The translations under genes and the position numbers were made by a program. A stretch of DNA of 64,000 bases, taken from the NCBI RefSeq assembly GCF_017356245.1, contig NZ_JAFMZZ010000001.1:3426167-3490166 (forward strand), written 5' to 3'. Positions 53,858 through 62,158 of the stretch are shown piece after piece. Under the pieces are notes generated by a model. That model ran no database searches. It saw only the letters and a list, made by a program, of their open reading frames with translations, and was not told where the DNA came from. The number at the start of each line of letters is the position of its first letter. Position 1 is the stretch's first letter. Source of the stretch: Bordetella petrii (GTDB lineage: Bacteria; Pseudomonadota; Gammaproteobacteria; Burkholderiales; Burkholderiaceae_B).

Positions 53858-55174
53858 CTAGGTCGCCGGACCCATGATGAGGTCGGGCAGCCAGGTAACG
53901 ATCTGGGGAAACAGGCACAGCAGCACAATGCCCCCCAGCATGACCAGCACATAGGGCAATGACCCCCATAACACCTCTTTGGTGGGCACCTGTGGCGCGA
54001 TGGAATTCAGCACGAACAGGTTCAGGCCGATGGGCGGGGTGATCAGGCCGATTTCCATGTTGATGGTCAGCACCACGGCGAACCAGTACGGGTCGAAACC
54101 GGCCTGGACCACGATGGGATACAGCAGCGGCGCGGCCATGACGATGACGGCCACCGGCGGCAGGAACATGCCCGCCACCAGCAGGAAGACGTTGATCATG
54201 CCCATCAGCACCCAGCGGTTGACCTCCAGCGCGGCAATGCCCTGCGCCACGGTCTGGGTGATGAACATCGACGACAGGGCGAAGGCGAACAGTTCCGCCG
54301 AGGCCATGATCATCATGATCATGACGCTTTCGCGCATGGCCGAGCCGAAAATGCCGGTGTAGGTCTTCATCTTCACCAGCCGGTAGACCACCGCGACGAC
54401 CAGCAGGGTCAGCATGGCGCCGGCGCCGGCCGCCTCGGACGGCGTGGCCACGCCGCCATACAGCACGAACAGCAGGCCCACCACGATCATCAGCAGCGGC
54501 AGCACGCGCGGCAGCGTCAACAGCTTGTCGCGCAGCGAGTACGAAACCTTGCCCACGTCGAAGCTGAAGCCTTTGCGGCGCGCGTCCAGCAGCGCCCAGG
54601 CCATGAACATGGCGGTCAGCATCAGGCCGGGCAGCACGCCCGCCAGGAACAGCCGGCCGATCGAGGTCTGTGTGGAGATCCCGTAGACGATCATGGTGAC
54701 CGAAGGCGGAATCAGGATGCCCAGCGTGCCGCCGGCCGCGATGGAGCCGGTGGCGACCGAGGCCGGATAGCCGCGGTTCATCATCTCGGGGATGCCCATC
54801 TTGCCGATGGCGGCGCAGGTGGCCGGGCTGGAGCCCGTCATGCCGGCGAAAATGGCGCAGGCGCCGATGTTGGACAGCACGAGCCCGCCCGGCACTTTGT
54901 ACAGCCAGCGGTCCAGCGCCTTGTACAGGTCGCCCCCCGCCGGCGTGCCGGCCACGATGGCGCCCATGAGCACGAACATGGGAATCGAGACATAGGCCAG
55001 GTTGGCGATGCCGGCGAACATGGTCTCGGCCAGCACCTCGACCACGGACGGCCCCATGTCGAGGAACAGCCCGCCCACGGCGGCCAAGCCCAGCGCGAAC
55101 GCAATGGGCATGCCGGTGCCCAGGAAGACGAACAGCGCGGCAATGATAGTAATAGCGGCCCAGGTCGGACTCAT
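53858..55174 (-). CDS. TRAP transporter large permease (DctM)
   Basis: A 438-residue membrane protein with about twelve helices, the ion-coupled transport subunit of a TRAP system. Family marks include FLGTGMPIAFALGLAAVGGLF, SIPMFVLMGAIVAGTPAGGDLY and the FAGMTGSSPATCAAIGKMGIPEMMNRGY segment (about 100-126). Its start overlaps the dctQ stop. It is the last gene of the malonate operon and moves the substrate with sodium or protons. Confidence 0.93.
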   Translation of the reverse strand: MSPTWAAITIIAALFVFLGTGMPIAFALGLAAVGGLFLDMGPSVVEVLAETMFAGIANLAYVSIPMFVLMGAIVAGTPAGGDLYKALDRWLYKVPGGLVLSNIGACAIFAGMTGSSPATCAAIGKMGIPEMMNRGYPASVATGSIAAGGTLGILIPPSVTMIVYGISTQTSIGRLFLAGVLPGLMLTAMFMAWALLDARRKGFSFDVGKVSYSLRDKLLTLPRVLPLLMIVVGLLFVLYGGVATPSEAAGAGAMLTLLVVAVVYRLVKMKTYTGIFGSAMRESVMIMMIMASAELFAFALSSMFITQTVAQGIAALEVNRWVLMGMINVFLLVAGMFLPPVAVIVMAAPLLYPIVVQAGFDPYWFAVVLTINMEIGLITPPIGLNLFVLNSIAPQVPTKEVLWGSLPYVLVMLGGIVLLCLFPQIVTWLPDLIMGPAT

Positions 55175-55665
55175 GCGTATTCTCCCGGCGAGCATATCTT
55201 GAGAATCTCAACCAGGTATTGCAGGCTGAGCAGGATGAATCCCAGCACCATCGGGGCCAGGGGTATCCATAATGAAATGGCGTCGATGGTGGGCGTGGTC
55301 CAGCCGCCGTCCCAGGCGGCGTACCAGTACATGGCGCTGGCCACGGCCATGATCACGCAGAATGCCAGGCCCAGAACAGAGGCCATCAGGTTCAGGCGCC
55401 GCAGGGCTTTGCCGCGCAGCAGCAGCTCGATCACCTCGACCCCGACGTGCCCGCGCGTCAGCAGTACGTAGGGCGCGCCGATGAAAATCGCGGCGGTCGC
55501 CGAAAACACCACTACCTCTGTCTGCCAGCTGGTGGGCGCGCGGAACACGTAGCGCATGAAGATCATCTGGCAGACCACCACCATGGCCACTATCAGCAAA
55601 AGCGCGGCCAGCACGCCGGCAGCGCGCGACAGGCGCTCGATCGCCGCAACAAAACCTCGAAGCAT
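55171..55665 (-). CDS. TRAP transporter small permease (DctQ)
   Basis: A 164-residue four-helix membrane protein of the DctQ family. Helices are at about 14-36, 50-70, 87-112 and 130-155. The conserved FMRYVFRAPTSWQTEVVVFSA (about 31-51) and the loop between helices 2 and 3 with RGHVGVEVIELLL are typical. It partners the large permease, whose gene overlaps by four bases. It lies 59 bp downstream of the binding-protein gene. Confidence 0.91.
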   Translation of the reverse strand: MLRGFVAAIERLSRAAGVLAALLLIVAMVVVCQMIFMRYVFRAPTSWQTEVVVFSATAAIFIGAPYVLLTRGHVGVEVIELLLRGKALRRLNLMASVLGLAFCVIMAVASAMYWYAAWDGGWTTPTIDAISLWIPLAPMVLGFILLSLQYLVEILKICSPGEYA

Positions 55666-55724
55666 GGCTTCCCCTTCTTGTGAAATGGGCGGCGGGTTTT
55701 CCCCGCCGCCCTGTCCCTGCGCGG

Positions 55725-56720
55725 TTATTGCACCGCCAGCGCTTTCTGCAGCAGCTCTTCGCCGCCCTTGACCTTGTCGGCGAAATGTTTATAGGAAGAC
55801 TTCTTGGCCACCTCCATCCAGGCATCGAAGTCGGCCTTGCTCATGGTGACGACTTCCACGCCGGCCTTGGTAAAGGCGTCGATCATCTTCTTCTCGCCCT
55901 TGCGCGCTTCTTCGGTGAAGTAGTCCTGGGCCTTCTGCGCGGCGGCCATGATGGCCTTCTGCTGTTCGGGCTTGAGCTTGTCATAGGTGCGCTTGGACAT
56001 CACCACCGGCTCGTACATGAACCACAGCGCGTTCTCGCCCGGCGCGGTCAGGCACTTGGCCTGCTCGTACAGCCGGTACGACACGAAGCTGTCGTTGGAC
56101 GTATTGGCCGCGTCCAGCACGCCGGTCTGCATGCCGGTGTAGACCTCGGACGAAGGCATCGAGGCGATCGAGGCGCCCGCCGCCGCCAGCATCTGCTCGA
56201 AGGCGGGGCCCGCGGCGCGAATGACCTGGCCCTTGATGGTATCGGGCGAGGTGATGCAGTGCTTCTTGGACGCGAAGCCGCCGGCCAGCCAGGCATCGGC
56301 GATCACGATCACGCCGTTTTTCTCCGTCAGGGCATGGATTTCTTTCATGAAATCCGACTTGTTCAGGCGCAGCGCATGGTCGAAGTTGCGCACCAGGCCA
56401 GGCATCAGCGTGGCCGAGAACTGCGGGACGCGGCCCGAGGCGTAATCCAGCGGGAATGCCGACATATCGAGCTGGCCGCGCGTCAGCGCTCCCCACTGCT
56501 CGGTGGCCTTGTACAGCGACGAGCCGGGAAAGACCTGGATTTTCAGGCCGACATTGGCGGCCGCCACTTCGCGGGCAATGATCTGCACCATTTCGTCGCG
56601 CGGATCGCCCTGCCCTCCCGGGAACTGGTGCGAGGCGCGCAGCGTGACTTCCTGCGCCATGGCCACCCCCGCGGCGGCCAGCGCCGCCCCGAGGACGGCG
56701 ATGCGAATTGCGTTCTTCAT
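55725..56720 (-). CDS. TRAP transporter substrate-binding protein (DctP)
   Basis: A 331-residue periplasmic solute receptor. A signal peptide occupies residues 1-22 (ending AMAQ). DctP-family hallmarks are LRASHQFPGG at the mature start, the conserved Arg region KSDFMKEIHALTEKNGVIVI, and DTIKGQVIRAAGPAFEQMLAAAGAS (about 160-184), followed by PSSEVYTGMQTGVLDAANTS. Position after malonyl-CoA synthetase and decarboxylase genes suggests malonate or a related dicarboxylate as ligand (inference). Confidence 0.92.
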   Translation of the reverse strand: MKNAIRIAVLGAALAAAGVAMAQEVTLRASHQFPGGQGDPRDEMVQIIAREVAAANVGLKIQVFPGSSLYKATEQWGALTRGQLDMSAFPLDYASGRVPQFSATLMPGLVRNFDHALRLNKSDFMKEIHALTEKNGVIVIADAWLAGGFASKKHCITSPDTIKGQVIRAAGPAFEQMLAAAGASIASMPSSEVYTGMQTGVLDAANTSNDSFVSYRLYEQAKCLTAPGENALWFMYEPVVMSKRTYDKLKPEQQKAIMAAAQKAQDYFTEEARKGEKKMIDAFTKAGVEVVTMSKADFDAWMEVAKKSSYKHFADKVKGGEELLQKALAVQ

Positions 56721-56859
56721 GATCGTCTCCGTGTTCAGATAATTCTTTCGTGAAGGAACTGCAGCTGCGAATGGGCGCCAGTGCTTGGCCGGCGCCTTGC
56801 GTATGGGATGTGTGCGGGTGCGGATCTCCTGATTCGGCGAAAAGGGAATCGGCGCGCGG

Positions 56860-58401
56860 TCAGCGGCCGGCGTATTCGGTGCGCAACACGTTTTTCTGCA
56901 CCTTGCCCATGGTGTTGCGCGGCAGCTGCTCGATCAGGTGGATCTGCTTGGGCACCTTGAAATTGGCGATGCGCGCCTTCAGCTCGGCCTGCATGGCGGC
57001 GGTATCCACCGCTGCGCCCGCGCGCGGCACCACCACCGCCACCACGGCCTCGCCGAAATCCGGATGCGGCACGCCGATCACGGCCGATTCCGACACGCCC
57101 GGCATCTCGTCGATGAGCAGCTCGATTTCCTTGGGGTAGACGTTGTAGCCGCCCGAAATGATCAGGTCTTTGCTGCGGCCGACGATGGACAGGTAGTCGC
57201 CGGGCACCTCGCGCCCGCCCGAGTCGCCGCCCCAGCGGCCCACGTCGCCGGTGCGGAACCAGCCGTCGGCCGTGAATTCTTCGCGGGTCTTCTCGGGCAT
57301 GCGCCAGTAGCCGGCGAACACATTGGGCCCGCGCACCTGCACGTTGCCGATTTCGCCCGCGCCGAGCGTGGCGCCGGCGTCGTCGACCACCCGCACCTGC
57401 ACGCCGGGTAGCGCCTTGCCCACGGTGCCGCCCAGGCGTTCGCCCGCGGCGGGATCGTACGGGTTCGACGTCAGCATGACGGTTTCGCTCATGCCGTAGC
57501 GTTCGAGAATGGTGTGGCCGGTGCGCTGCTGGAATTCGCTGAAGGTTTCCATCAGCAGCGGCGCCGAGCCGGAAATGAACAGGCGCATGCGCGCGCAGGC
57601 CGCGCGGTTGAAGCGCGCGTCGGCCAGCAGGCGCACGTAATAAGTGGGCACGCCCATCATCACCGTGCAGCGCGGCAGGTAGCGCAAGGCCTGCTCGACG
57701 TCCAGCCTGGGCAGCCAGATCATGCGCGCGCCGGCCAGCAACGCGCCGTGCGAGGCCACGAACAGGCCGTGCACGTGAAAAATCGGCAGCATGTGCAGCA
57801 GCACGTCGTCGCCGCGCCAGCCCCAGTAGCGGTGCAGCACCTGGGCGTTCGAGGCCAGGTTGCCGTGCGTCAGCATCGCGCCCTTGCTGCGCCCGGTCGT
57901 GCCCGAGGTGTACAGGATCGCCGCCAGGTCGTCGGCCCGGCGCGGCACGGCGTCGAACGACTGGCTCATGCCGCCGGCGGCGTCCAGCAGCGTGCCGCTG
58001 CGGTCTTCGTCGAGCGTATATACATGGCGGGTGCCGGCCTGGTCGGCCACGCGGCGCACCCAGTCCAGGTTCTTGCTGGCGCACACCACCACCGCGGGCT
58101 CGGCGTCGCCCAGGAAGTACGCTACTTCGTTCTCGCGATAGGCCGTGTTCAAGGGCAGGTAGACAAAGCCCGCGCGCAGCGTGGCCAGGTACAGCAACAG
58201 CGCCTCGGGCGACTTCTCGACCTGCACCGCCACGCGCGCGCCCTCGGGCAGGCCCAGCGAAGCGAGCAGGTTGGCCAGGCAGGCGCTGGCGCGGTCGATG
58301 TCGTCCCAGGTGTACAGCAGATCGGGCGTCTCCAGCGCGATCTTGCCGCGGTCGGCGGGAAAACCGCCTGCCAGGATGGTGTACAGATTGGCGTTGCTCA
58401 C
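56860..58401 (-). CDS. matB: Malonyl-CoA synthetase (MatB)
   Basis: A 513-residue ANL-superfamily acyl-CoA synthetase that activates malonate with ATP and CoA. The AMP-binding P-loop is ILYTSGTTGRSKGAMLTH (about 162-179), the A5 motif is ERYGMSETVMLTSNP, and the hinge and C-terminal motif is GRSKDLIISGGYNVYPKEIE (about 406-425). The catalytic Lys is in NTMGKVQKNVLR near the C-terminus. RLFISGSAPL and the HMLPIFHVHGLF segment agree with MatB-type enzymes. It lies between the enoyl-CoA hydratase-like gene and the TRAP genes. Confidence 0.92.
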   Translation of the reverse strand: MSNANLYTILAGGFPADRGKIALETPDLLYTWDDIDRASACLANLLASLGLPEGARVAVQVEKSPEALLLYLATLRAGFVYLPLNTAYRENEVAYFLGDAEPAVVVCASKNLDWVRRVADQAGTRHVYTLDEDRSGTLLDAAGGMSQSFDAVPRRADDLAAILYTSGTTGRSKGAMLTHGNLASNAQVLHRYWGWRGDDVLLHMLPIFHVHGLFVASHGALLAGARMIWLPRLDVEQALRYLPRCTVMMGVPTYYVRLLADARFNRAACARMRLFISGSAPLLMETFSEFQQRTGHTILERYGMSETVMLTSNPYDPAAGERLGGTVGKALPGVQVRVVDDAGATLGAGEIGNVQVRGPNVFAGYWRMPEKTREEFTADGWFRTGDVGRWGGDSGGREVPGDYLSIVGRSKDLIISGGYNVYPKEIELLIDEMPGVSESAVIGVPHPDFGEAVVAVVVPRAGAAVDTAAMQAELKARIANFKVPKQIHLIEQLPRNTMGKVQKNVLRTEYAGR

Positions 58402-58406
58402 CTTGT

Positions 58407-59201
58407 CTAGTCTCCAGTGAATACGGGCGCCCGGCCCGCCAGGAAAGCGCCCACGCCTTCACGGTGGTCGCGGCTCTCGGCATAAGAAAAGAAGTCTTGA
58501 TAATCGGCTTCGTCCAGCGGCGCGCCCTGCAGCAGCCGGCGCGCCTGGCGCTTGTTGATGCGGGCCGCCAGCGGCGCGCCCCGCATGATGCGGTCGGCGC
58601 TGGCGCGGGCCTGCGCGGCCACCTCGGCGTCCGGCACGACGCGGGTCAACAGGCCCAGCGCCTGCGCCTCGGCGCTGTCGAACACGCGGCCTTCGAGCAG
58701 GATGGCCAGCGTGGCGGCCCGGCCGGCCAGCGCCAGCAGGCCGCGCATTTCGTCGGGCGCCATGGGAAATCCCAGCCGGTTGATGGGCACGCCGAAGCGC
58801 GACGACGCGCCGGCGATGCGCAGGTCGCACTGGCAGGCGATTTCCAGGCCGCCGCCCACGCACACGCCGTCGATCTGCGCCACCACCGGATGCGGGCATT
58901 CGGCCACGGCGGCTAGCGCCGGCGCCAGCACCTGCTGGTGATAGCGGCGCACCCGCTGCAGGTCGCCGCGCACCATGGGAAACTCACGGATGTCGGCCCC
59001 GGCCGCGAACTGGCCGCCGGCGCCGCGCACGATCACGCAGCGCACGGCCCGGTCGGCGGCCAGCGCCTCGAAGACGCCGCGCAGCTGTTCCCACATGGCG
59101 ACGGTAATGGCGTTCAGGCGCCCGGGATGCGACAGCGTGACCACGGCCAGCGCGTCTTCCCGTTCCAGCAGCACCTGCCCCGTTGACGGCGTTTCGTACA
59201 T
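58407..59201 (-). CDS. Enoyl-CoA hydratase/isomerase family protein
   Basis: A 264-residue crotonase-fold protein. The oxyanion-hole segments GAGGQFAAGADIREF (about 60-74) and VAQIDGVCVGGGLEIACQCD (about 108-127) are intact. The two catalytic Glu positions of true hydratases are not clearly both present, so it could act as an isomerase, decarboxylase or CoA hydrolase. It is embedded between malonyl-CoA decarboxylase and malonyl-CoA synthetase genes, so its substrate is probably a malonate-derived or substituted malonyl-CoA, though this is inference. Confidence 0.87.
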   Translation of the reverse strand: MYETPSTGQVLLEREDALAVVTLSHPGRLNAITVAMWEQLRGVFEALAADRAVRCVIVRGAGGQFAAGADIREFPMVRGDLQRVRRYHQQVLAPALAAVAECPHPVVAQIDGVCVGGGLEIACQCDLRIAGASSRFGVPINRLGFPMAPDEMRGLLALAGRAATLAILLEGRVFDSAEAQALGLLTRVVPDAEVAAQARASADRIMRGAPLAARINKRQARRLLQGAPLDEADYQDFFSYAESRDHREGVGAFLAGRAPVFTGD

Positions 59202-59210
59202 GGCCCGCCC

Positions 59211-60506
59211 CTACCCGATGCGCGCAATGCCGCGGCTGACGCGCGGCTTGCCCTCACCCAGCTGCGCCAGATTGGCGTCCAGGTCGTCCAGGTCGTACAG
59301 GTAATTGACCATCATCCCGCACGACTGGGCCAGGCCCTTGGGCGAGGTGTCGGCCGCCCAGTTCAGGCGCTCGATGCGCGCGCCGTTGCCCAGGTGAAAG
59401 CGCGCCACGGGATCCAGCGGCTGGCCGTTCTTCATCGACAGCAGGTAGTGCGCCGCCAGCTTCATGCCGGCGCGCTGCACCACTTCGGACGGCTTGCCGG
59501 CCGCGGCCTTGGCCAGCCGGGCCACCCAGCGCGCGCCATCGGGCGCGCCCGCGCGGGCGCGGGCCTTGTCGCGCACGATGCCTTCGACTTCCTGCGCGCT
59601 CAGGCGCGACAGCCAGTCGGCCAGGCCGGGAATGGGCGACAGCGTGGCGAACGAGCGCAGCTTGGGCACTTCTTCGAGCAGGCGCTCGATGACGCGCTTG
59701 AGCAGGAAGTTGCCGAAGCTGATACCGCGCAGGCCTGGCTGCGTATTCGAGATGGAATAGAAAATGGCCCAGCGCGCCTTGTCCAGGTCTTGCGGCGGCG
59801 CGCCCATGTCGAGCAGCGCCTGCACGTTGTCGGCCATCTGCGTGGAAAAGGCGACTTCGACGAAGATCAGCGGCACGTCGGGCATCTGCGGATGGAAATA
59901 CGCGTAGCAGCGGCGGTCGGACGCCACCCGGTGGCGCAGGTCGTCCCATGAACGGATTTCGTGCACGGCCTCGTAGATGATCAGTTTTTCCAGCAGCGAG
60001 GCCGGCGAATCCCAGGTCAGCGGCCGCAGTTCCAGCAGGCCCACGTCGAACCAGGCCGACAGCAGGCTTTCCAGGTCTTTGTCCAGGGCCTGCAGGCCGG
60101 CCACCTGCTTGCGCCAGCGCAGCATGTCGGCCCGCAGGGCCACCAGGAAGCGCAGGCCGTCGGGCAGGCCGTTGAAGCGCTTGAACAGCCGCTGGCCCTG
60201 GTCGCCGCGCGGCTCCAGGCCGGCGCCGACCTGCGCCAGGCCGGCCAGCAGTTCGCGGCGGCGCTTGCTGTCGGCCGCGGCGTAGGCGCCGCACCAGCTG
60301 CGCGCCAGCTTGTTGGCGGCCACGTCGGTCAGGCGGGCCTGGAACAGCGGCAGGATCTCGGCGTCGCCGGGCAGCCGGCCGCGGTCCCACAGGCGGCTGA
60401 GCCGGGCCATCAGGCCGGCGTGTTCGGCGGCCTCGCCTTCCGGCGCGGCATCGCCCTCAGGCGGCCGTGCGCCGCGCGCGAGCGGACTGGAGTCTAGGGC
60501 GGTCAT
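59211..60506 (-). CDS. matA: Malonyl-CoA decarboxylase
   Basis: A 431-residue malonyl-CoA decarboxylase (MCD family), converting malonyl-CoA to acetyl-CoA and carbon dioxide. The N-terminal helical region covers about residues 30-150, and the acetyltransferase-like catalytic domain follows. Conserved motifs are DVPLIFVEVAFSTQMADNVQ (about 230-249), FYSISNTQPGLRGISFGNFL (about 270-289), KRVIERLLEEVP, RFHLGNGARIERLNW and the SCGMMVNYLYDL segment. The start at 60506 overlaps the end of the upstream regulator gene by 50 bp. Confidence 0.93.
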   Translation of the reverse strand: MTALDSSPLARGARPPEGDAAPEGEAAEHAGLMARLSRLWDRGRLPGDAEILPLFQARLTDVAANKLARSWCGAYAAADSKRRRELLAGLAQVGAGLEPRGDQGQRLFKRFNGLPDGLRFLVALRADMLRWRKQVAGLQALDKDLESLLSAWFDVGLLELRPLTWDSPASLLEKLIIYEAVHEIRSWDDLRHRVASDRRCYAYFHPQMPDVPLIFVEVAFSTQMADNVQALLDMGAPPQDLDKARWAIFYSISNTQPGLRGISFGNFLLKRVIERLLEEVPKLRSFATLSPIPGLADWLSRLSAQEVEGIVRDKARARAGAPDGARWVARLAKAAAGKPSEVVQRAGMKLAAHYLLSMKNGQPLDPVARFHLGNGARIERLNWAADTSPKGLAQSCGMMVNYLYDLDDLDANLAQLGEGKPRVSRGIARIG

Positions 60507-61206
60507 GGGCAGGCTCCTGGGTAAGGGACGGGGAAGAATCGGGTGGCGCGTCGGCCTCGCCGGCCAGCAGGCGCAGGGCGTCGAGCTGGCGCAGCAGGTG
60601 TTTGCGCGCCAGGGCCTCGGCGGCATCCGGATCGCGCGCCCTGAGCGCGGCGTAGATCGCCAGGTGCTCGGCGCAGGATTCGCCGATGCGGCCCGGCACG
60701 GTCAGGCTTTTATGGCGGAACAGGCTGAGCACCTTGCGCAGGTTGCCCACCATGTCCGACAGCCAGCGGTTGTCGGCCAGGGCCTGCACGGCTTCATGGA
60801 TGAGGAAATTCGTGTCGTAGTAGGCGTCGATGCGGCCGGCGGCGGCATGGTCCGCCAGCGCCTGGTGCAGCGGCTCGAGCGCCGCCAGGTCGGCGTCGGA
60901 CGCCTTCAGGGCGGCCTCGTGGGCGCAGCGCCCTTCCAGCATGGCCATCAGCGGGAAGATGTCTTCCAGGTCGCGCAGCGACAGCTCGTTGACGAAGCAG
61001 CCGCGGCGCGGTTCGAGCCGGACCAGGCCTTCGGTGGCCAGCACTTTCAGCGCTTCGCGCAGCGGCGTGCGCGAAATGCCCAGCAGGCCGGTCAGGCGGG
61101 TTTCGTCGATCCATTCGCCGCCGGCCAGCGCGTGCGAGCGGATCATGGCGCGCAGGCGGTCGGCCACTTCGAGATACAGCGCTTGCCGGACGATGGGAGC
61201 GGTCAT
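60457..61206 (-). CDS. GntR/FadR-family regulator of malonate genes (MatR-like)
   Basis: A 249-residue regulator with a GntR winged helix (about 10-75; LTGLLGISRTPLREALKVLATEG) and an FCD ligand domain (about 85-215). The C-terminal 25 residues are an extra Ser/Arg-rich tail coded in the overlap with the decarboxylase gene. By position it is the repressor of the malonate operon, as MatR is in other bacteria, with malonate as likely inducer. A 25-bp imperfect palindrome lies just upstream of its start. Confidence 0.87.
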   Translation of the reverse strand: MTAPIVRQALYLEVADRLRAMIRSHALAGGEWIDETRLTGLLGISRTPLREALKVLATEGLVRLEPRRGCFVNELSLRDLEDIFPLMAMLEGRCAHEAALKASDADLAALEPLHQALADHAAAGRIDAYYDTNFLIHEAVQALADNRWLSDMVGNLRKVLSLFRHKSLTVPGRIGESCAEHLAIYAALRARDPDAAEALARKHLLRQLDALRLLAGEADAPPDSSPSLTQEPAHDRPRLQSARARRTAA

Positions 61207-61223
61207 GGACGGTCCGCGAGCGG

Positions 61224-61248
61224 TTCCTGTAATTCATAATTATAGGAA
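61224..61248. promoter_or_regulatory. 25-bp imperfect palindrome, candidate MatR operator
   Basis: TTCCTGTAATT (61224-61234), spacer CAT, AATTATAGGAA (61238-61248); 10 of 11 positions are complementary. It is AT-rich in GC-rich surroundings and sits 18 bp upstream of the GntR regulator start, an ideal place for autoregulation of the whole malonate operon. Confidence 0.6.
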
Positions 61249-61329
61249 AACCCATCATACCTGCCGCTCCCTGGCGAGGGAAGCCCCGGCAGGGTTGGGG
61301 GAATCCCGCAGGCGCGGGCGCCCGGCGCT

Positions 61330-62100
61330 TCAGAGGTGCAGCACGCCCGCCACGGCGTGGCGCGTCAGGGCACGCGCCCAACGCCTGGCGGGCAGCCCGT
61401 AGCGGCTTTCGACCTGCTCGGCGCGGGCCAGCAACTGCGCCAGCGTGACGGCCAGGGGCGGGCCGCTGAAGGCCAGCACGATCTGGTTGCCCGCGTCGAT
61501 CTCGGGCAACAGCAGGATGCGGTCGTCGAAGGCGCGCCGCAGGTTCTCGATGTTGCGCTCGAAGCTTTCATGCTGGCCGAACAGGTTGACCGACAGCACC
61601 CCCACTTCGCCCAGCACCCGCCGGCAGCCGCGGTAGAAGTCTTCCGAGTCGCGCACCGGGCCGCGCGCCGTAGCGTCGTACAGGTCGACCATCAGCACCG
61701 GGCAGCGGCCCGCATGGCCCGGATCGGCCACCCATGCGGCGGCGTCGTCGTGGTCGATGGACAGGCGCGGCACGGCCGGCAGGCGAAAGAACATCTGGCA
61801 TGCCGCCGTGACCCGCGGGTTCCATTCCACCACCGCCACCGGACTGCGGGTGTGCTTCAGGCAGAACCGGGCCAGCGAACCCGCCCCCAGCCCGAGCAGG
61901 CCGATGGGCTCGTCTTTGGGCGGGTCGAGGAACAGCAGCCAGGCCATCATCTGGGCGGTGTATTCCAGCACCAGTTCGGCCGGCGCCTTGATGCGCATGG
62001 CGCCCTGGATCCATTCGGTGCCGAAATGCAGGTAGCGGATGCCGTCGGCTTCGGAAAGCGTGGGCTGGTCGGAAGTGGAGGCGGTGGTTCGGGCAGGCAT
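61330..62100 (-). CDS. Spermidine/spermine synthase-like protein
   Basis: A 256-residue Rossmann-fold protein of the polyamine synthase/methyltransferase superfamily. The nucleotide-binding glycine loop is IGLLGLGAGSLARFCLK (about 66-82), followed by an acidic strand end in VAVVEWNPRV (about 89-98) and the VLMVDLYDA segment (about 136-144), which corresponds to the catalytic Asp loop of spermidine synthases. It lacks the N-terminal beta domain of full-size enzymes. The substrate may not be a polyamine. It is divergent from the second gamma-glutamyltransferase gene. Confidence 0.8.
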   Translation of the reverse strand: MPARTTASTSDQPTLSEADGIRYLHFGTEWIQGAMRIKAPAELVLEYTAQMMAWLLFLDPPKDEPIGLLGLGAGSLARFCLKHTRSPVAVVEWNPRVTAACQMFFRLPAVPRLSIDHDDAAAWVADPGHAGRCPVLMVDLYDATARGPVRDSEDFYRGCRRVLGEVGVLSVNLFGQHESFERNIENLRRAFDDRILLLPEIDAGNQIVLAFSGPPLAVTLAQLLARAEQVESRYGLPARRWARALTRHAVAGVLHL

Positions 62101-62158
62101 CGCGCGATTGTAGCCGGCGCGGTACCCTGTGGCCTGCGCCTGCCACGAAGGAACGCCG

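Noticed and set aside
56721..56859. Small gene between matB and dctP
   Set aside because: Only non-conserved frames without a ribosome site; treated as intergenic leader of the TRAP genes.
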